A stretch of DNA of 64,000 nucleotides from Pseudanabaena sp. FACHB-2040. GTDB taxonomy: Bacteria > Cyanobacteriota > Cyanobacteriia > Phormidesmidales > Phormidesmidaceae. The translations under genes and the position numbers were made by a program. The notes below the pieces were generated by a model. The model did not search any database, was not told the DNA's origin, and saw only the letters and a program-made list of their open reading frames with translations. The stretch lies in contig NZ_JACJQO010000005.1 of the NCBI RefSeq assembly GCF_014696715.1, positions 62,001 through 126,000 of the forward strand. The letters run 5' to 3'. The stretch's first letter is position 1. Each line of letters begins with the position of its first letter. Of this stretch, positions 1 through 9,462 are shown in pieces.

Positions 1-144
1 AGTTTTAATTATTGAAAGAGAGAAGGTATATCCCTCCCCTACTCAGAAAATAAAAATATTTAAAGTGTTTTATTTTTCAAATGTAGAAGCTATCCCTCTA
101 ACTCAGCACCCCATTCTGTAACAAAACAATCTTGGGATCTAGAA

Positions 145-672
145 ATGGGCACTCAATTGGCTGTTGCTTATTGCTTGGTAAGTGAAGAACACAACTCTAG
201 AGCTTTTGAGTCCTGGAATGATGCCACAGCTTTGCTTGATGAAATAATTGATAACGAAGGTTTTGATATATCTGAATTAAGAGTGAGTACGTGTAAACAT
301 GGATGGTACCTAGATTTACTGATGAGAATTTGCAAGGGGACTCAGATTCAAAATCTTGAATTTGCGAGTGTACGCGATTTTTGGAGTGTCATATGTGCTG
401 AGCAATTAGAAGCAGCAAAAGAGAGTTTGGAAAAAGTTTTGGAGTTTCTTGAATCAGGTATTCCAAATTTAGGAGAATGGGAGGACGACAAAGTTGAGGA
501 TTTGAGGAAGGATCTAAACGCCTTTGAACAAGCTGATGTAGATTTTAGAATCGATGATTATGGATTTGATGCAAATCAAAGTTTTTGTTCTCACATCAAA
601 ACGCTTCACTTTACAGTAAACGAAGCATTAGAGAAGGGGAAATGTCTTTTGTATTTCTTTTGCCCTTCATAG
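145..672 (+). CDS. Hypothetical protein, 175 aa
   Basis: I do not recognise this protein. It is acidic and soluble-looking, with no signal peptide or membrane segment. The middle (about residues 85-125) is rich in Glu, Lys and Leu and probably helical. Six cysteines are scattered without a clear metal-binding spacing. The ATG at 145 follows a purine-rich AGAA stretch. Base composition is clearly more AT-rich than the nitrate genes further right, so recent acquisition is possible. It sits alone, tail-to-tail with the pentapeptide gene, so no operon context helps. The length and acidity would also suit an immunity-type protein, but nothing specific supports that. Confidence 0.6.
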   Translation: MGTQLAVAYCLVSEEHNSRAFESWNDATALLDEIIDNEGFDISELRVSTCKHGWYLDLLMRICKGTQIQNLEFASVRDFWSVICAEQLEAAKESLEKVLEFLESGIPNLGEWEDDKVEDLRKDLNAFEQADVDFRIDDYGFDANQSFCSHIKTLHFTVNEALEKGKCLLYFFCPS

Positions 673-729
673 AACAAATCAATTCATACGTCTTGCTCGA
701 AGATAGCAACTATGAGTTTGACTAAAGAA

Positions 730-1779
730 TCACTCCTCAGAATCACAGCTTTCATCAGTGGAAAAAACGGCTCCTGCTGCTATTGGGTCAAACCCTTCTG
801 GAAATTGAGTATCAGCGTTGTAAATCGCGTTTTTAAAGTTTGCGCCATCGATAATGGCCCTTCTCAAATCAGTTACTCTCAAGTCAGCACCTTGAAGGTT
901 TGCACGAGTCAAGTTGGTATACCATAGTCGTGCGTTGCAAAGGCGGGAGTTAATAAGACTTGCTTCTAGAAAACTGGAATCTGTAGTAATTGAATTCTCA
1001 AAGATTGCCCCGTCTAAAACTGCTCTAGAGAAATCTGCTGAGATTTCAGAGTCACTAATGTTTAAACCCGTTAGGTCTTGATCTGCTAAGTCTAATCCAT
1101 ATCCTCGAATGCCTACGGCAGAAGAATAAGCTGCCAGTAAATACATACCTACATCAGGAGGAGAAAAGCCTTCTGGAAGCTGTGTTCGAGCATCATAAAT
1201 AACGTTTTCAAAAGATGTCGAATTAAAGTTGGCTCCTCTCAAGTCAGTTTCTAGGAGGTATACATTTTGCAAGCTAGCATTCGTAAAATCTGTATTGGTT
1301 AAATCTGATTTTGAAAAGTCAGAATCTCCAATTTCAGCATCTACAAAACGAGCGCCAGATGAATTAGTGCTTCTAAAATAGCTTGCTATGTTTGCATTAC
1401 TGAAATTAGCTCCTCTTAAATCCGCATTGTCTAAAGTGTCATAAATCAAGCTGGCATTTTCAAAGTTGGCAAGCTGTAAATTTGCACTAGACAAATCTAC
1501 TTCTCTGATGACTGAATATCTTAAATTTGCCCCTGGTAAATTAACATGAGTCAATTTAGAGCGTAATATTTCAGAAGCTCTTAAGGAAGCACCTGCTAAA
1601 TTTGCACCAGACATATCAGTGCTAGAAATAGTACAGCGATCGCATCTTCCAGTTTCAATAATCCTATTAATTACTATTCGAGGCGTTGGTTCTGGTATGT
1701 AGAGATCAGCTACAGCATTGCGAGAGAGTGCTGCAATGGAAATCAGAAACGCCAATCCTGCAAAGTACGCTTTTTTCAT
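730..1779 (-). CDS. Secreted pentapeptide-repeat protein
   Basis: The 349-aa protein begins with a short charged segment (MKKAY) and a hydrophobic stretch ending near residue 24 (RNAVADLY), a typical Sec signal peptide, so it should act in the periplasm or outside the cell. From about residue 50 to 330 it is built of A(D/N)LxX pentapeptide repeats such as ANLAGAS, ANLRYSV and ADLRGAN. These fold into a right-handed quadrilateral beta-helix in this family. Two segments with the pattern TQ-PEGF-P (about residues 195-210 and 325-335) interrupt the repeats at matching places, implying duplication of a larger block. No catalytic domain is visible. The family is very common in cyanobacteria and mostly of unknown function. 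Confidence 0.85.
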   Translation of the reverse strand: MKKAYFAGLAFLISIAALSRNAVADLYIPEPTPRIVINRIIETGRCDRCTISSTDMSGANLAGASLRASEILRSKLTHVNLPGANLRYSVIREVDLSSANLQLANFENASLIYDTLDNADLRGANFSNANIASYFRSTNSSGARFVDAEIGDSDFSKSDLTNTDFTNASLQNVYLLETDLRGANFNSTSFENVIYDARTQLPEGFSPPDVGMYLLAAYSSAVGIRGYGLDLADQDLTGLNISDSEISADFSRAVLDGAIFENSITTDSSFLEASLINSRLCNARLWYTNLTRANLQGADLRVTDLRRAIIDGANFKNAIYNADTQFPEGFDPIAAGAVFSTDESCDSEE

Positions 1780-1849
1780 ATAAGTAACTTTCTCAATATG
1801 GACACGTAATAATCTCTTCTAAACAAAGTTCCCCAATCCTTCTAAAAGG

Positions 1850-1878
1850 AAACCCCTCCCAAATTATGAGAGGGGTTT
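1850..1878 (-). terminator. Rho-independent terminator of the 76-aa gene
   Basis: A perfect 9-bp inverted repeat (AAACCCCTC / GAGGGGTTT) with an 11-nt loop lies about 25 bp past the stop codon of the 76-aa gene. On the minus strand it is followed by TCCTTTT. It separates the small gene from the pentapeptide gene downstream. Confidence 0.7.
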
Positions 1879-1902
1879 GAGTTATGGAATTGAAATCTCG
1901 AT

Positions 1903-2133
1903 TTAGCTTTCCGTATTGGGAGCGCTGCGTTTAATCAAGATGCTGATGTACTCGCCGGTTGCTCCTATAGGTTGCGGCTGAGTCCAGAAATTCTTGTCGG
2001 CGTACTTCAAAGTAGCAAGCAGTTTTTGCGTTGCAACGATCGCTCCGTAGTCTCCAATGAGGATGTGCTTCAGCGTTTCCTGGTTTGAGAGAACCGGAAT
2101 GGAGCGCAGTAATTCAGTTTTGCTAGTGATCAT
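1903..2133 (-). CDS. Small conserved protein of the 'HILIG' family, 76 aa
   Basis: This short soluble protein has no known function that I can name. The core reads LKHILIG, then a helix-like stretch (ATQKLLATLKYAD), a conserved Trp (FWTQPQP) and an ending ISILIKR. The same pattern occurs in the 81-aa protein at 55859-56104 and in a broken copy at 56287-56556, so the window carries three members of one small-protein family. The ATG is preceded by AGAAGGTAGAAAC, a reasonable ribosome-binding site. A long folded leader precedes it and a clear terminator follows, so it is probably a single-gene transcription unit. Independent conservation of the family makes it likely real despite its size. Confidence 0.7.
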   Translation of the reverse strand: MITSKTELLRSIPVLSNQETLKHILIGDYGAIVATQKLLATLKYADKNFWTQPQPIGATGEYISILIKRSAPNTES

Positions 2134-2164
2134 GTTTCTACCTTCTAAAGGAAAACAGGGAGGT

Positions 2165-2300
2165 CACTAGTAGCCCCTCCGAAGGTAGTTGGACAGGGGC
2201 ACTAGGCTAAAATGAGCCTAGCGCTGCCTTTCTACCCGGACTAGATTGGGAGCGTTAGGGGGATTGGAAAGGTACGAACTTTCCTTTCTCCCGTCTAGGC
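2165..2300 (-). promoter_or_regulatory. Highly structured 5' leader, candidate cis-regulatory RNA
   Basis: Read on the minus strand, the leader of the 76-aa gene folds into at least two strong elements. One is a nested stem: CTAGA/TCTAG and GGGAG/CTCCC arms (2241-2298) closing over GGAAAG/CTTTCC (2266-2284). The other is a 10-bp stem GCGCTAGGCT / AGCCTAGTGC with a 6-nt loop (2199-2224). A further CCCCT/AGGGG pairing (about 2174-2199) lies near the gene. I do not recognise a known riboswitch class. The compact consecutive stems just before a small conserved ORF suggest a regulatory leader or a processed small RNA. Confidence 0.45.
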
Positions 2301-2653
2301 TCTCCCTGCACTTAAAACGGTATCAGAACTGCTCAACGAGTTCAACCGTATTCAAAGAAGTCCTAAAAGATGGAATGAGGCAAAAACTCTTTTACATCAG
2401 ATTGCCTAGCGCCGTCTGACTAACCATCGTCTAATGAATTGCTGTCTGTCAGGAACTTTGTTTGCTGCTTCAAAATCTCTATACTCTGAAGGATTGCTTC
2501 CGGCATGACTGGCGTAAAGAGCAGTTGACTCTCTAAGGGCTTGGATGAGAAGATCGCTGCTCACCGCTCAGACTAAGGAAAGCAGAGATACGTTTTCTGC
2601 TGTTTCCACAAAGAAGTCTCCGTAAGATAAGGTTTATTCGCTAAAGTGCGCAC
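2301..2653. other. Gene-free stretch
   Basis: No ORF with coding character or recognisable RNA was found. It should contain the promoter of the structured-leader transcript (minus) and that of the Tic22 gene (plus), but I could not place either with confidence. Confidence 0.4.
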
Positions 2654-3415
2654 ATGGTTGGATCTATGAAAAAACTTCTTCGCTCTTGGTCTGTCGGCGG
2701 TCTAGCCACTCTGGTGCTGACAGGGGTTGGACTATTGGCTCCTCTATCCGCGGAAGCGCTACCTGAGGATCAAATTGTTGATAAGCTGCAGCAGGTGCCT
2801 GTCTTTCTCATCCTAAACTCGGAGGGCCAACCGCTGACTGCGGCTGCCTCCGCCGACGCAGCAGAGGTGAAGGTGCCAGTCGTTTTCCTAGATGGCGAAA
2901 CAGCTCAGGAATTTTTGGAGCAGGCACAGCAGGAAGATGCGAATGCTCAGGTCGCTCTGGTTGACCTGGGAACGCTGTTCCAAGAAACTCAATCTCAGGA
3001 AACAGGTCCAGCACCCGTCATGTACTTCCCAGAAGAGGATGAGTTGACAGCGGCAGCTACCATTCAAGATGATTTTCGGGGAGTGCCCCTGTTTTTTGCC
3101 CGTCGAGGTGAAGACGGGCCTTATCTAACAATCACGCAGGATGGGGTCTCTTCTCTGCCTATGTTTTTCTCTAGGCAGGATCTACAGACCCTAATCACCC
3201 GGTACACACAAGAAAATCCGGGTGAAGCCCGAGCCATCGCTATAGAGGTGCTTTCTCTGGAGTGGCTACTAGCGGCAATGGCTACCAGCGATGACCCCCA
3301 ACTAGACGAGCAACTGCAACGGATACGGCTGTTCCCTTCTTCTGAGGTGCTGCAGTATTTGCGATCGCAGCAGCAGGAGCAGTCTACCAGACCCGCTACC
3401 TCCTCTCAGCGATAA
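2654..3415 (+). CDS. Tic22-family protein
   Basis: The 253-aa protein has an N-terminal signal segment (KKLLRSWSVGG, then a hydrophobic run ending at AEALP near residue 36) and a Tic22-like fold. VPVFLILNSEGQPL and VPVVFLDGETAQEFL in the first half are echoed by VPLFFARR and LPMFFSRQDLQTLI in the second half. Cyanobacterial Tic22 homologues are periplasmic and are thought to help outer-membrane protein biogenesis; the plant relative works in the chloroplast intermembrane space. A second in-frame ATG at 2666 (MKKLL) gives a more typical signal peptide and may be the true start. The tail is Gln/Ser-rich and probably disordered. It is monocistronic, with a strong terminator right after it. Confidence 0.85.
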   Translation: MVGSMKKLLRSWSVGGLATLVLTGVGLLAPLSAEALPEDQIVDKLQQVPVFLILNSEGQPLTAAASADAAEVKVPVVFLDGETAQEFLEQAQQEDANAQVALVDLGTLFQETQSQETGPAPVMYFPEEDELTAAATIQDDFRGVPLFFARRGEDGPYLTITQDGVSSLPMFFSRQDLQTLITRYTQENPGEARAIAIEVLSLEWLLAAMATSDDPQLDEQLQRIRLFPSSEVLQYLRSQQQEQSTRPATSSQR

Positions 3416-3443
3416 ATCTTGCTAGTGCTCTAAATCCATATAA

Positions 3444-3487
3444 CAAAGCGAGAGAAGGCGTGGCATGCTTTCTCTCGCTTTGTTTTT
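3444..3487 (+). terminator. Rho-independent terminator of the Tic22 gene
   Basis: A perfect 13-bp inverted repeat (CAAAGCGAGAGAA / TTCTCTCGCTTTG) is followed directly by TTTTT. It is 28 bp past the Tic22 stop codon. Confidence 0.9.
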
Positions 3488-3583
3488 AGCAACCTAGTGT
3501 TTAACAACCTCTGCGGCAATCTCTTTCTGAATGCCCCCCTGTGAATGTCTTGGGGGAAGAAGTTCAAAGGAGCGACCACCCTA

Positions 3584-4315
3584 CTAACAAGCGCCCTTGC
3601 GGCGCAGTACCACGAGAATAGTTTGAAGAATGAGCTGTAGGTCATATCGGACAGACCACTGCTGCTGATACGCTAGGTCCATCTTGACAACAGCTTCAAA
3701 ATCTTTAACGTTGGAGCGACCCTTAACCTGCCACTCTCCTGTCATACCAGGCTTAATATTCAGGCGCTGCCAGTGATGTGGCTCGTACTGGCGAACCTCA
3801 TCAAGGGTTGGAGGACGCGTTCCTACTAGGCTCATGTCGCCTTTGAGCACGTTCCAAAATTGGGGCAGCTCGTCTAAGCTAGTGCGGCGCAGAAAACGGC
3901 CAACTCGAGTAATGCGGGGATCGTTCTCGTTCTTGAAGATCAGGCCCTGAGCCTGGTTTTCAACCAGATGCTTGAGCCTATCTGCATTGTGGACCATAGA
4001 ACGAAACTTCCAGATTTGGAAAGTACGCCCGCGATAACCGCAGCGCATCTGGCGGTAGAAAATAGGACCTGGATTGTCTAGCTGAATAGCCAAGACAACG
4101 GGCAGCGCAACTAGACCCGTGAGAAACAGACCTACCAGAGCTCCCGCAACATCAATACCCCGCTTGAGTGAACTGGTCACAGCAGGGTGAATGGGAGTAG
4201 CTAGGATTTCTGGAGAGGGAGAGAGCGGAAAATGAGCAGACTCAACTCGACCCTTGAGCGTAGGCGTCAAGGAAGGTCGACTGGGTTGGCAAGACGTTTC
4301 AGGAGAGGTGAGCAC
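3584..4315 (-). CDS. Undecaprenyl-phosphate sugar-phosphate transferase (exopolysaccharide initiation)
   Basis: The 243-aa protein is a bacterial sugar transferase of the PglC/WcaJ C-terminal type. It would move a sugar-1-phosphate from a nucleotide sugar to undecaprenyl phosphate, the first membrane step of polysaccharide assembly. One membrane segment (about residues 55-80, [20 protein letters not shown]) is followed by the family signatures [37 protein letters not shown] and [14 protein letters not shown]. The N-terminal 45 residues are Pro/Ser-rich and not conserved; the multi-TM N-terminal region of WbaP-type proteins is absent. The C-terminus ends RRKGAC. No glycosyltransferase is adjacent, so its polysaccharide is unknown; the export cluster at 36-40 kb is a possible partner. 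Confidence 0.88.
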   Translation of the reverse strand: MLTSPETSCQPSRPSLTPTLKGRVESAHFPLSPSPEILATPIHPAVTSSLKRGIDVAGALVGLFLTGLVALPVVLAIQLDNPGPIFYRQMRCGYRGRTFQIWKFRSMVHNADRLKHLVENQAQGLIFKNENDPRITRVGRFLRRTSLDELPQFWNVLKGDMSLVGTRPPTLDEVRQYEPHHWQRLNIKPGMTGEWQVKGRSNVKDFEAVVKMDLAYQQQWSVRYDLQLILQTILVVLRRKGAC

Positions 4316-4486
4316 AGAGATGGACTCCTCGGACCAGCGTGAAGATGCATTGGCTGATCTTAAAGAAGTTCTATGAAGTTTCGAAGATTTTGAGCTAAGG
4401 TTTGCTGAATCTTTAAGAAAGCTACTACTACTCTATGCACAGGTAAAGCTCGGGCTGAACCCAGCTCCTAACCTCGGTAGAGTTGG

Positions 4487-4936
4487 CTATGACCGATGGC
4501 TAATGCGGATAATCCAGTAGCTGATAGATAGCGCAAAGACGGCAGCCGCCAGACCAACAAGACTAGTGCCGGTAACTTTGTCCAGATCCACAATGACAAG
4601 TTTTCTACCTACAGCAGTTAATGCCGTTGCAATGACCAGTTCGACCTGGACAACGTGCTTCTTCAAATAGGCCGTGATATTCTCCAAGATTTCCAGAGCA
4701 ATTAGCACGCTGAGGAACAGGCCAAAAATCTGGCTCAGGGTTGGCCCAAAGAAACCATTCTCAGGAGAAACTCTCAAAGCTGTTGTCAGCACAATAAACA
4801 GGTCCACGACGATGACCAAAATCACCCCCACCATCGCCAGGGACAAAACCTTTGAGATAGCCCCCTCAAACTGGCCGAGCCGCCTTAAAAAAGCGCTATC
4901 TTCAAATTCCCTAGCCAACCGACGCCAAATGGACAT
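4487..4936 (-). CDS. PsiE-like small membrane protein
   Basis: The 149-aa protein has four predicted membrane helices (around residues 33-55, 68-90, 98-113 and 128-146) and resembles the phosphate-starvation-inducible PsiE family, often annotated in cyanobacteria without a proven role. The start lies 14 bp from the narB stop on the same strand, so it is probably co-transcribed with narB. The middle holds an amphipathic linker (ENITAYLKKHVVQVELV) typical of the family. Nothing in the sequence links it directly to phosphate or nitrate chemistry; operon position is the only hint of a nitrate-related role. Confidence 0.7.
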   Translation of the reverse strand: MSIWRRLAREFEDSAFLRRLGQFEGAISKVLSLAMVGVILVIVVDLFIVLTTALRVSPENGFFGPTLSQIFGLFLSVLIALEILENITAYLKKHVVQVELVIATALTAVGRKLVIVDLDKVTGTSLVGLAAAVFALSISYWIIRISHRS

Positions 4937-4950
4937 GCTCCTCTCCCCGA

Positions 4951-7212
4951 TTAGTGCTGAAGCACCTCTGTGAGCATAGTCGATGGGGAGGACTCTAGCA
5001 AAGAATTAGTTTGGGCCATATCGGCAGGTTCAGCCGTCTTTTCTTGAGCGTGTTTCTGCTTGGCTAGGGAAACTACCTGAACAGCGCAGGCTTTCAGTTC
5101 TGGCTGCAGGGAAAGCGGACAGCGTTCGGGGTGGGTAAGCCGATTACAGTCAGCATCTTCAGCCCAGAGACTGCCCCAGTGCATCGGCACAAACACAGTG
5201 CCCCGCCGAATATTTTGGGTGACCAGCACCTTGAGCCGAAGCTGGCCTCGGCGCGATCGCACCTCTGCCCACTCCCCCGACTGCATCTCTAGCTGCTGGG
5301 CATCCCTAGGATTGACTTCCAGAAAGGGTTCTGGGTGCAGCGCTCGGGTCTTTTCGATGCGGCCTGTGCGGGTCAGGGTGTGCCAGTGGCCGTAGAGGCG
5401 ACCCGTAGTCAATACAAAGGGGTAGTCGGGATCGGGTGGCTCGGCCAGGCCCTTTTCATAGAAGGGCACAAAACTGGCTCGTCCGTTGGGTGTGGGAAAC
5501 CGCAGGTCGGTGTAGAGCCGTTTGTCGCGTTTGCTTGCCGCTGTCGCCGGAGTTTCGACCACTGGACAAGGCCACTGGATCGGTCCCTCCTGGGCTAGGC
5601 GCTGATGGCTAAGGCCGCTCATGTCGCAGATGCGATCGCGAGTCAACTGCACAAACTCTTGGTAAACCTCAGCCGCATTCGTGAACTCAAACTGCCGCTC
5701 AAACCCCAAACGACGGCCGACCTCAGCAAAAATAGCCCAGTCTGGCCGAGCCTCGCCAATTGGCGGCCTAAACGCAGAGCAGAGGGTGACGGTGCGTTCA
5801 GAATTCGTCATCACCCCAGTTCTTTCGCCCCAGGGAGCTGCTGGCAGCAGCAGGTGGGCAAAAGCCGCCGTCTCCGTCGGGTAATAGGCATCTTGGTAGA
5901 CCGTGAAGGGCGAATTTCGCAGGGCAGCTTTGGTGCGCTCCAGATCTGCCATGCTAACCGCTGGATTGGTGGCTGCAATCCAAAAAAGTCCTACCTGGCC
6001 TTGCTCTAGTGCTAGCATCATCTCCCAGGCTGCTAGGCCCGGTTCAGCCGCAATGCTCCCTGGGGGCAGTTGCCAGACCTGCTCAACGGCCTGCCGATGG
6101 GTCGGATCCTTCACGCTGCGATAGCCGGGCAGCAGATGAGACAGACCACCAGCTTCTCGACCGCCCATGGCATTGGGCTGGCCGGTTAGAGAAAAAGGGC
6201 CAGCACCCGGTTTGCCCAGATTACCGGTCATCAGGTGCAGGTTGATCAGGCTACAGACCTTAGCAGTGCCTTCCGAAGACTGGTTCAGCCCCATCGACCA
6301 TAGCGATAAAACTCGCTTAGAGTCGGCCCAGTAGCGGGCTGCGGTTTCTAACTCTTCTACCCGAATGCCGCAGTGCTCAGCCACCAGATCAGGGTGGTAA
6401 TGGCGCAGTACCTCGGTATAGGCCGCAAATCCCTGAGTGCATTCCTCGATAAATTCGGTGTCAATCTGACGCCACTGCAGCAACAGATGAGCAATGCCGT
6501 TGAGCAAGGTGATGTCTGAACCTGGTCGAATGGCCAGATGCAGGTCGGCAAAGCTAGCGGTTTCGGTGCGCCGGGGATCTACGACAACAAGCTTAACGTT
6601 GCGGTTTTTCTTGTGATATTTCTTAAACCGATTAAAGACAATGGGGTGGCACTCTGCCGTATTGGTGCCAATCAAAAAGGCGCAGTCCGTCAGCTCTAGA
6701 TCGTCATAGCAGCAGGGTGGGCCGTCAGAGCCTAAAGCTTGGCTGTAGCCCGCGACCGCCGAGGACATACAAAGCCGAGAATTGGCGTCAAAATTATTGG
6801 TGCCTAGACAACCCTTGATCAGTTTTTGGGCCACATAATAGTCTTCGGTCTGAAACTGACCCGAACCATACATGCAGATGCCGCTTGGCCCCAACGTTTG
6901 CCGCACCTGCTGAATTCGATCAACCAGGGTTTGCAGCGCTTCTTCCCAAGAAACTCGGCGAAAGGGCTGGTCCAAAGATTCCCGCAGCATGGGGTACTTG
7001 AGCCGGTCTTTATCTAGGGATTCGGCAACTGTGGCTCCTTTGACACACACTTGTCCTTTACTGGAAGGGTGAGCCCGGTCTCCTCGAGTCTGCCAAGTGG
7101 GGTTGCCTGCGCTGTCGCGGTGAGTAGGACGCTTGGGCAGGGCAGGAGGGAGCACCTCTAGGCCGCAGCCTACTCCGCAGTAAGGGCAGAGAGTCTTTGT
7201 GGGATCAGCCAT
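4951..7212 (-). CDS. narB: Ferredoxin-dependent assimilatory nitrate reductase
   Basis: The 753-aa protein reduces nitrate to nitrite in the cytoplasm with electrons from ferredoxin. The N-terminus has the [4Fe-4S] ligands CPYCGVGC (Cys9, Cys12, Cys16) and Cys56 in GQVCVKG. Molybdopterin-binding segments follow: [38 protein letters not shown] and [14 protein letters not shown]. The C-terminal dinucleotide-binding domain contains [19 protein letters not shown] and [20 protein letters not shown]. The length matches cyanobacterial NarB. The last 40 residues ([12 protein letters not shown]...) look like a non-conserved tail. It lies downstream of nirA on the same strand, 354 bp away. In many cyanobacteria the nitrate permease genes lie between nirA and narB; here they are absent. 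Confidence 0.95.
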   Translation of the reverse strand: MADPTKTLCPYCGVGCGLEVLPPALPKRPTHRDSAGNPTWQTRGDRAHPSSKGQVCVKGATVAESLDKDRLKYPMLRESLDQPFRRVSWEEALQTLVDRIQQVRQTLGPSGICMYGSGQFQTEDYYVAQKLIKGCLGTNNFDANSRLCMSSAVAGYSQALGSDGPPCCYDDLELTDCAFLIGTNTAECHPIVFNRFKKYHKKNRNVKLVVVDPRRTETASFADLHLAIRPGSDITLLNGIAHLLLQWRQIDTEFIEECTQGFAAYTEVLRHYHPDLVAEHCGIRVEELETAARYWADSKRVLSLWSMGLNQSSEGTAKVCSLINLHLMTGNLGKPGAGPFSLTGQPNAMGGREAGGLSHLLPGYRSVKDPTHRQAVEQVWQLPPGSIAAEPGLAAWEMMLALEQGQVGLFWIAATNPAVSMADLERTKAALRNSPFTVYQDAYYPTETAAFAHLLLPAAPWGERTGVMTNSERTVTLCSAFRPPIGEARPDWAIFAEVGRRLGFERQFEFTNAAEVYQEFVQLTRDRICDMSGLSHQRLAQEGPIQWPCPVVETPATAASKRDKRLYTDLRFPTPNGRASFVPFYEKGLAEPPDPDYPFVLTTGRLYGHWHTLTRTGRIEKTRALHPEPFLEVNPRDAQQLEMQSGEWAEVRSRRGQLRLKVLVTQNIRRGTVFVPMHWGSLWAEDADCNRLTHPERCPLSLQPELKACAVQVVSLAKQKHAQEKTAEPADMAQTNSLLESSPSTMLTEVLQH

Positions 7213-7566
7213 AAGGCAGATGAAGATCTAGATAAAAGGCAATGAATTAAGCAGCATTGAATTGGCTAGGTAGGCCCTTTCAGGGCAGTTTGTGGTGCAA
7301 AAGTGGCTAAACCAGCCTTTTAAACCTCACGACAGCCACTTTGCCGCAACAGAAGTCAGAGCAGGACATCACTCGCCTGTATGAGTATTGTGTAGAAGCC
7401 CGGTAAAGGAAGCACATTGCCAGACATCTTGTGCTACTCTCCTAATGAATGAAAACTGCGTGTGTGTGCCCTGCAAGTGTTCTGCTCTGGCAGGGACTTT
7501 TTTACGGGAAAAACCGGGCTAGGGCAGCAACTCGAAACCAAATCTGAATTTGTTTACTCCCTCCAC
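7213..7566. other. nirA-narB spacer with two hairpins
   Basis: No protein gene was found. Two inverted repeats are visible. GCAAAAGTGGCT pairs with AGCCACTTTGC (about 7292-7353, one bulge). CCCTGC/GCAGGG (about 7468-7498) is followed on the plus strand by ACTTTTTT. The second looks like a terminator for plus-strand transcription, although no plus-strand gene ends here, so a small antisense or intergenic RNA is possible. No GTA-N8-TAC NtcA site was found for a separate narB promoter. Confidence 0.4.
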
Positions 7567-9165
7567 TTAGGCAGATTCAGACGCTGTGACTAAAATCGAG
7601 CCATTCAAGCTACTGTTGCTTGCCTGCGTTTTTGGGCTGGCCTGGAAATGCTCTATCAGCAGCTGGCGCAATACATCAGGCAGATCATCACAGGCCACTC
7701 CCTGCTGCACCCGTTCGCCTAGTCGAGCTTCCTTGCCGACTTTGCCGCCCATGTAGATATCAACTCCTTCCAAGGTTTTGCCTGCTTTGCGCACTTTAGT
7801 GCCCATCAGGCCGATATCAGCTACTTGGGGCTGACCGCAGGAGTTGGGGCAGCCAGTCCAGTGAATTCTTACGGGCTGAGGCAAAGACAGCTCGGCATCT
7901 AGGGTTTGGGCCAGCGCCAGCGCCCGCTGTTTAGTCTCAATCAGGGCGAAATTACAAAACTGGGACCCGGTACAGGAAACTAGCGATCGCACCAGAGTCT
8001 GCGGAGCAATCGAAAACTTCTGCAGAAGCGGCTCCTGAAGAAAAGCCGACAGGCGAGAATCGGCAACATTCGGAATAATTATGTTTTGCTCCACGGTGAG
8101 GCGAACTTCACCATTGCCATAGACTTCTGCCAGGCGGGCCACGTCATAGAGATCGCCAGCCTGTAGCCGCCCAACCGGAACGTGCAGGCCCACATAGTTT
8201 AGGCCGGTTTGTTTTTGGGGATAAACGCCAATATGATCTCGCTTGTCCCAGTCAATTTCATCTTCTGGGGCTGCTGAGAGCAGCGGCCGCCCCAAGGCTG
8301 TTTCCACCTCAGATCGAAAGCGTTCCACACCCCACTCATCGATCAGCCACATCAGCCGCGATTTTTGGCGGTTGGCCCGCAGCCCGTGATCCCGGTAAAC
8401 CTCTAGAATGGCCCGACTGATATCGACGACTGTATCATCGGGCGGCACCCAGGCATTGAGGGGAATGGCAGCTTCGCAGCGACGGGCAGAGAAAAAGCCG
8501 CCCACCAGCACGTTAAAGCCCAGTTCACCGTCGCGATAGGCAGGGACAAAAGCAATGTCGTTAATCTCAGCGTGAATCGAGTTGTCGCGCCCCCCTTCAA
8601 TGGCAATATTGAACTTGCGGGGCAAGTTGGTAAAGGCCTGGTTGCCCTCCCCGTTACTGGTGATCATGTCCTGCACCTTGAGCACCAGACCCTGAGTGTC
8701 GATCAGCTCATTGGCGTCAATACCAGCGACCGGAGAGGCAGTGATATTGCGAACGTTGTCCATTCCCGACTGCACAGAGGTCATGCCTGCCTGCTTAAGC
8801 TGCTCGAAGATATCAGGAATATCTTCCAAGCGAATGCCCCGCAGCTGCAGGTTCTGGCGAGTGGTGACGTCGGCGCTGCCGTCTTCGCCGTAGCGCTGGA
8901 TAATATCGGCCAGCACTCGCATTTTGTAGCTGCTCAACAGACCGCTAGGAGTGCGCAGCCGCAGCATAAATTTGCCAGGCGTAACCGGTCGGAAGAAAAT
9001 GCCCAACCACTTCAGCCGGTGGGTCAGATCGGTTTCATCAACTGCTTCCCAGCCAACCTGAGCAAACTGCTCTAGCTCGTTTCTAACGACAAGCCCATCT
9101 TTCTCAGCTTTGAGCTTTTCAAACTTGTTGAGTTTTTCTTCGGTTTTGGTAGTTGAACTAACCAC
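7567..9165 (-). CDS. nirA: Ferredoxin-nitrite reductase
   Basis: The 532-aa enzyme reduces nitrite to ammonium using six electrons from ferredoxin. The sirohaem/[4Fe-4S] cysteines are present as CTGSQFC (Cys398, Cys404) and CPNSC (Cys439, Cys443). Both ferrodoxin-like repeat halves are recognisable: MLRLRTPSGLLSSYKMRVLA, then DVTTRQNLQLRGI in the first, and NYVGLHVPVGRL, then RLTVEQNIIIPNV in the second. The last 30 residues are Ser/Asn-rich and variable. The ATG at 9165 is preceded by GGTGATCC. It heads the minus-strand arm of the nitrate cluster, and the upstream spacer carries NtcA- and NtcB-type sites, so induction under low ammonium and by nitrite is expected. Confidence 0.95.
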   Translation of the reverse strand: MVSSTTKTEEKLNKFEKLKAEKDGLVVRNELEQFAQVGWEAVDETDLTHRLKWLGIFFRPVTPGKFMLRLRTPSGLLSSYKMRVLADIIQRYGEDGSADVTTRQNLQLRGIRLEDIPDIFEQLKQAGMTSVQSGMDNVRNITASPVAGIDANELIDTQGLVLKVQDMITSNGEGNQAFTNLPRKFNIAIEGGRDNSIHAEINDIAFVPAYRDGELGFNVLVGGFFSARRCEAAIPLNAWVPPDDTVVDISRAILEVYRDHGLRANRQKSRLMWLIDEWGVERFRSEVETALGRPLLSAAPEDEIDWDKRDHIGVYPQKQTGLNYVGLHVPVGRLQAGDLYDVARLAEVYGNGEVRLTVEQNIIIPNVADSRLSAFLQEPLLQKFSIAPQTLVRSLVSCTGSQFCNFALIETKQRALALAQTLDAELSLPQPVRIHWTGCPNSCGQPQVADIGLMGTKVRKAGKTLEGVDIYMGGKVGKEARLGERVQQGVACDDLPDVLRQLLIEHFQASPKTQASNSSLNGSILVTASESA

Positions 9166-9462
9166 AGGATCACCTAACTAAGCGTTTCAAAAGACAGCAA
9201 GACTGACGCAATGAGTAATCTAAACCCGCTTCGAGAGCAAACAATTAAGCAGTGAAATCAACCGTTGGATATAAATATTTAAATTTTTCTTGACCTAGAA
9301 CCTCAGACTGTCTTGTCAATGCTGTTCGAAAATGACTTTCTTGAAACGATTTGAGAATTGAAGCAGAGTAAAAGAGAGACTCAAAAACTGCTGCCAATAA
9401 AAGCCGCTGCTGCTGCTCCAGCCAAAGCCTACAAAAAGTTTTGCCGACTGTATTTGACTCTT

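Noticed and set aside
712-927. 71-codon plus-strand ORF
   Set aside because: Lies antisense within the pentapeptide gene and mirrors its repeats.
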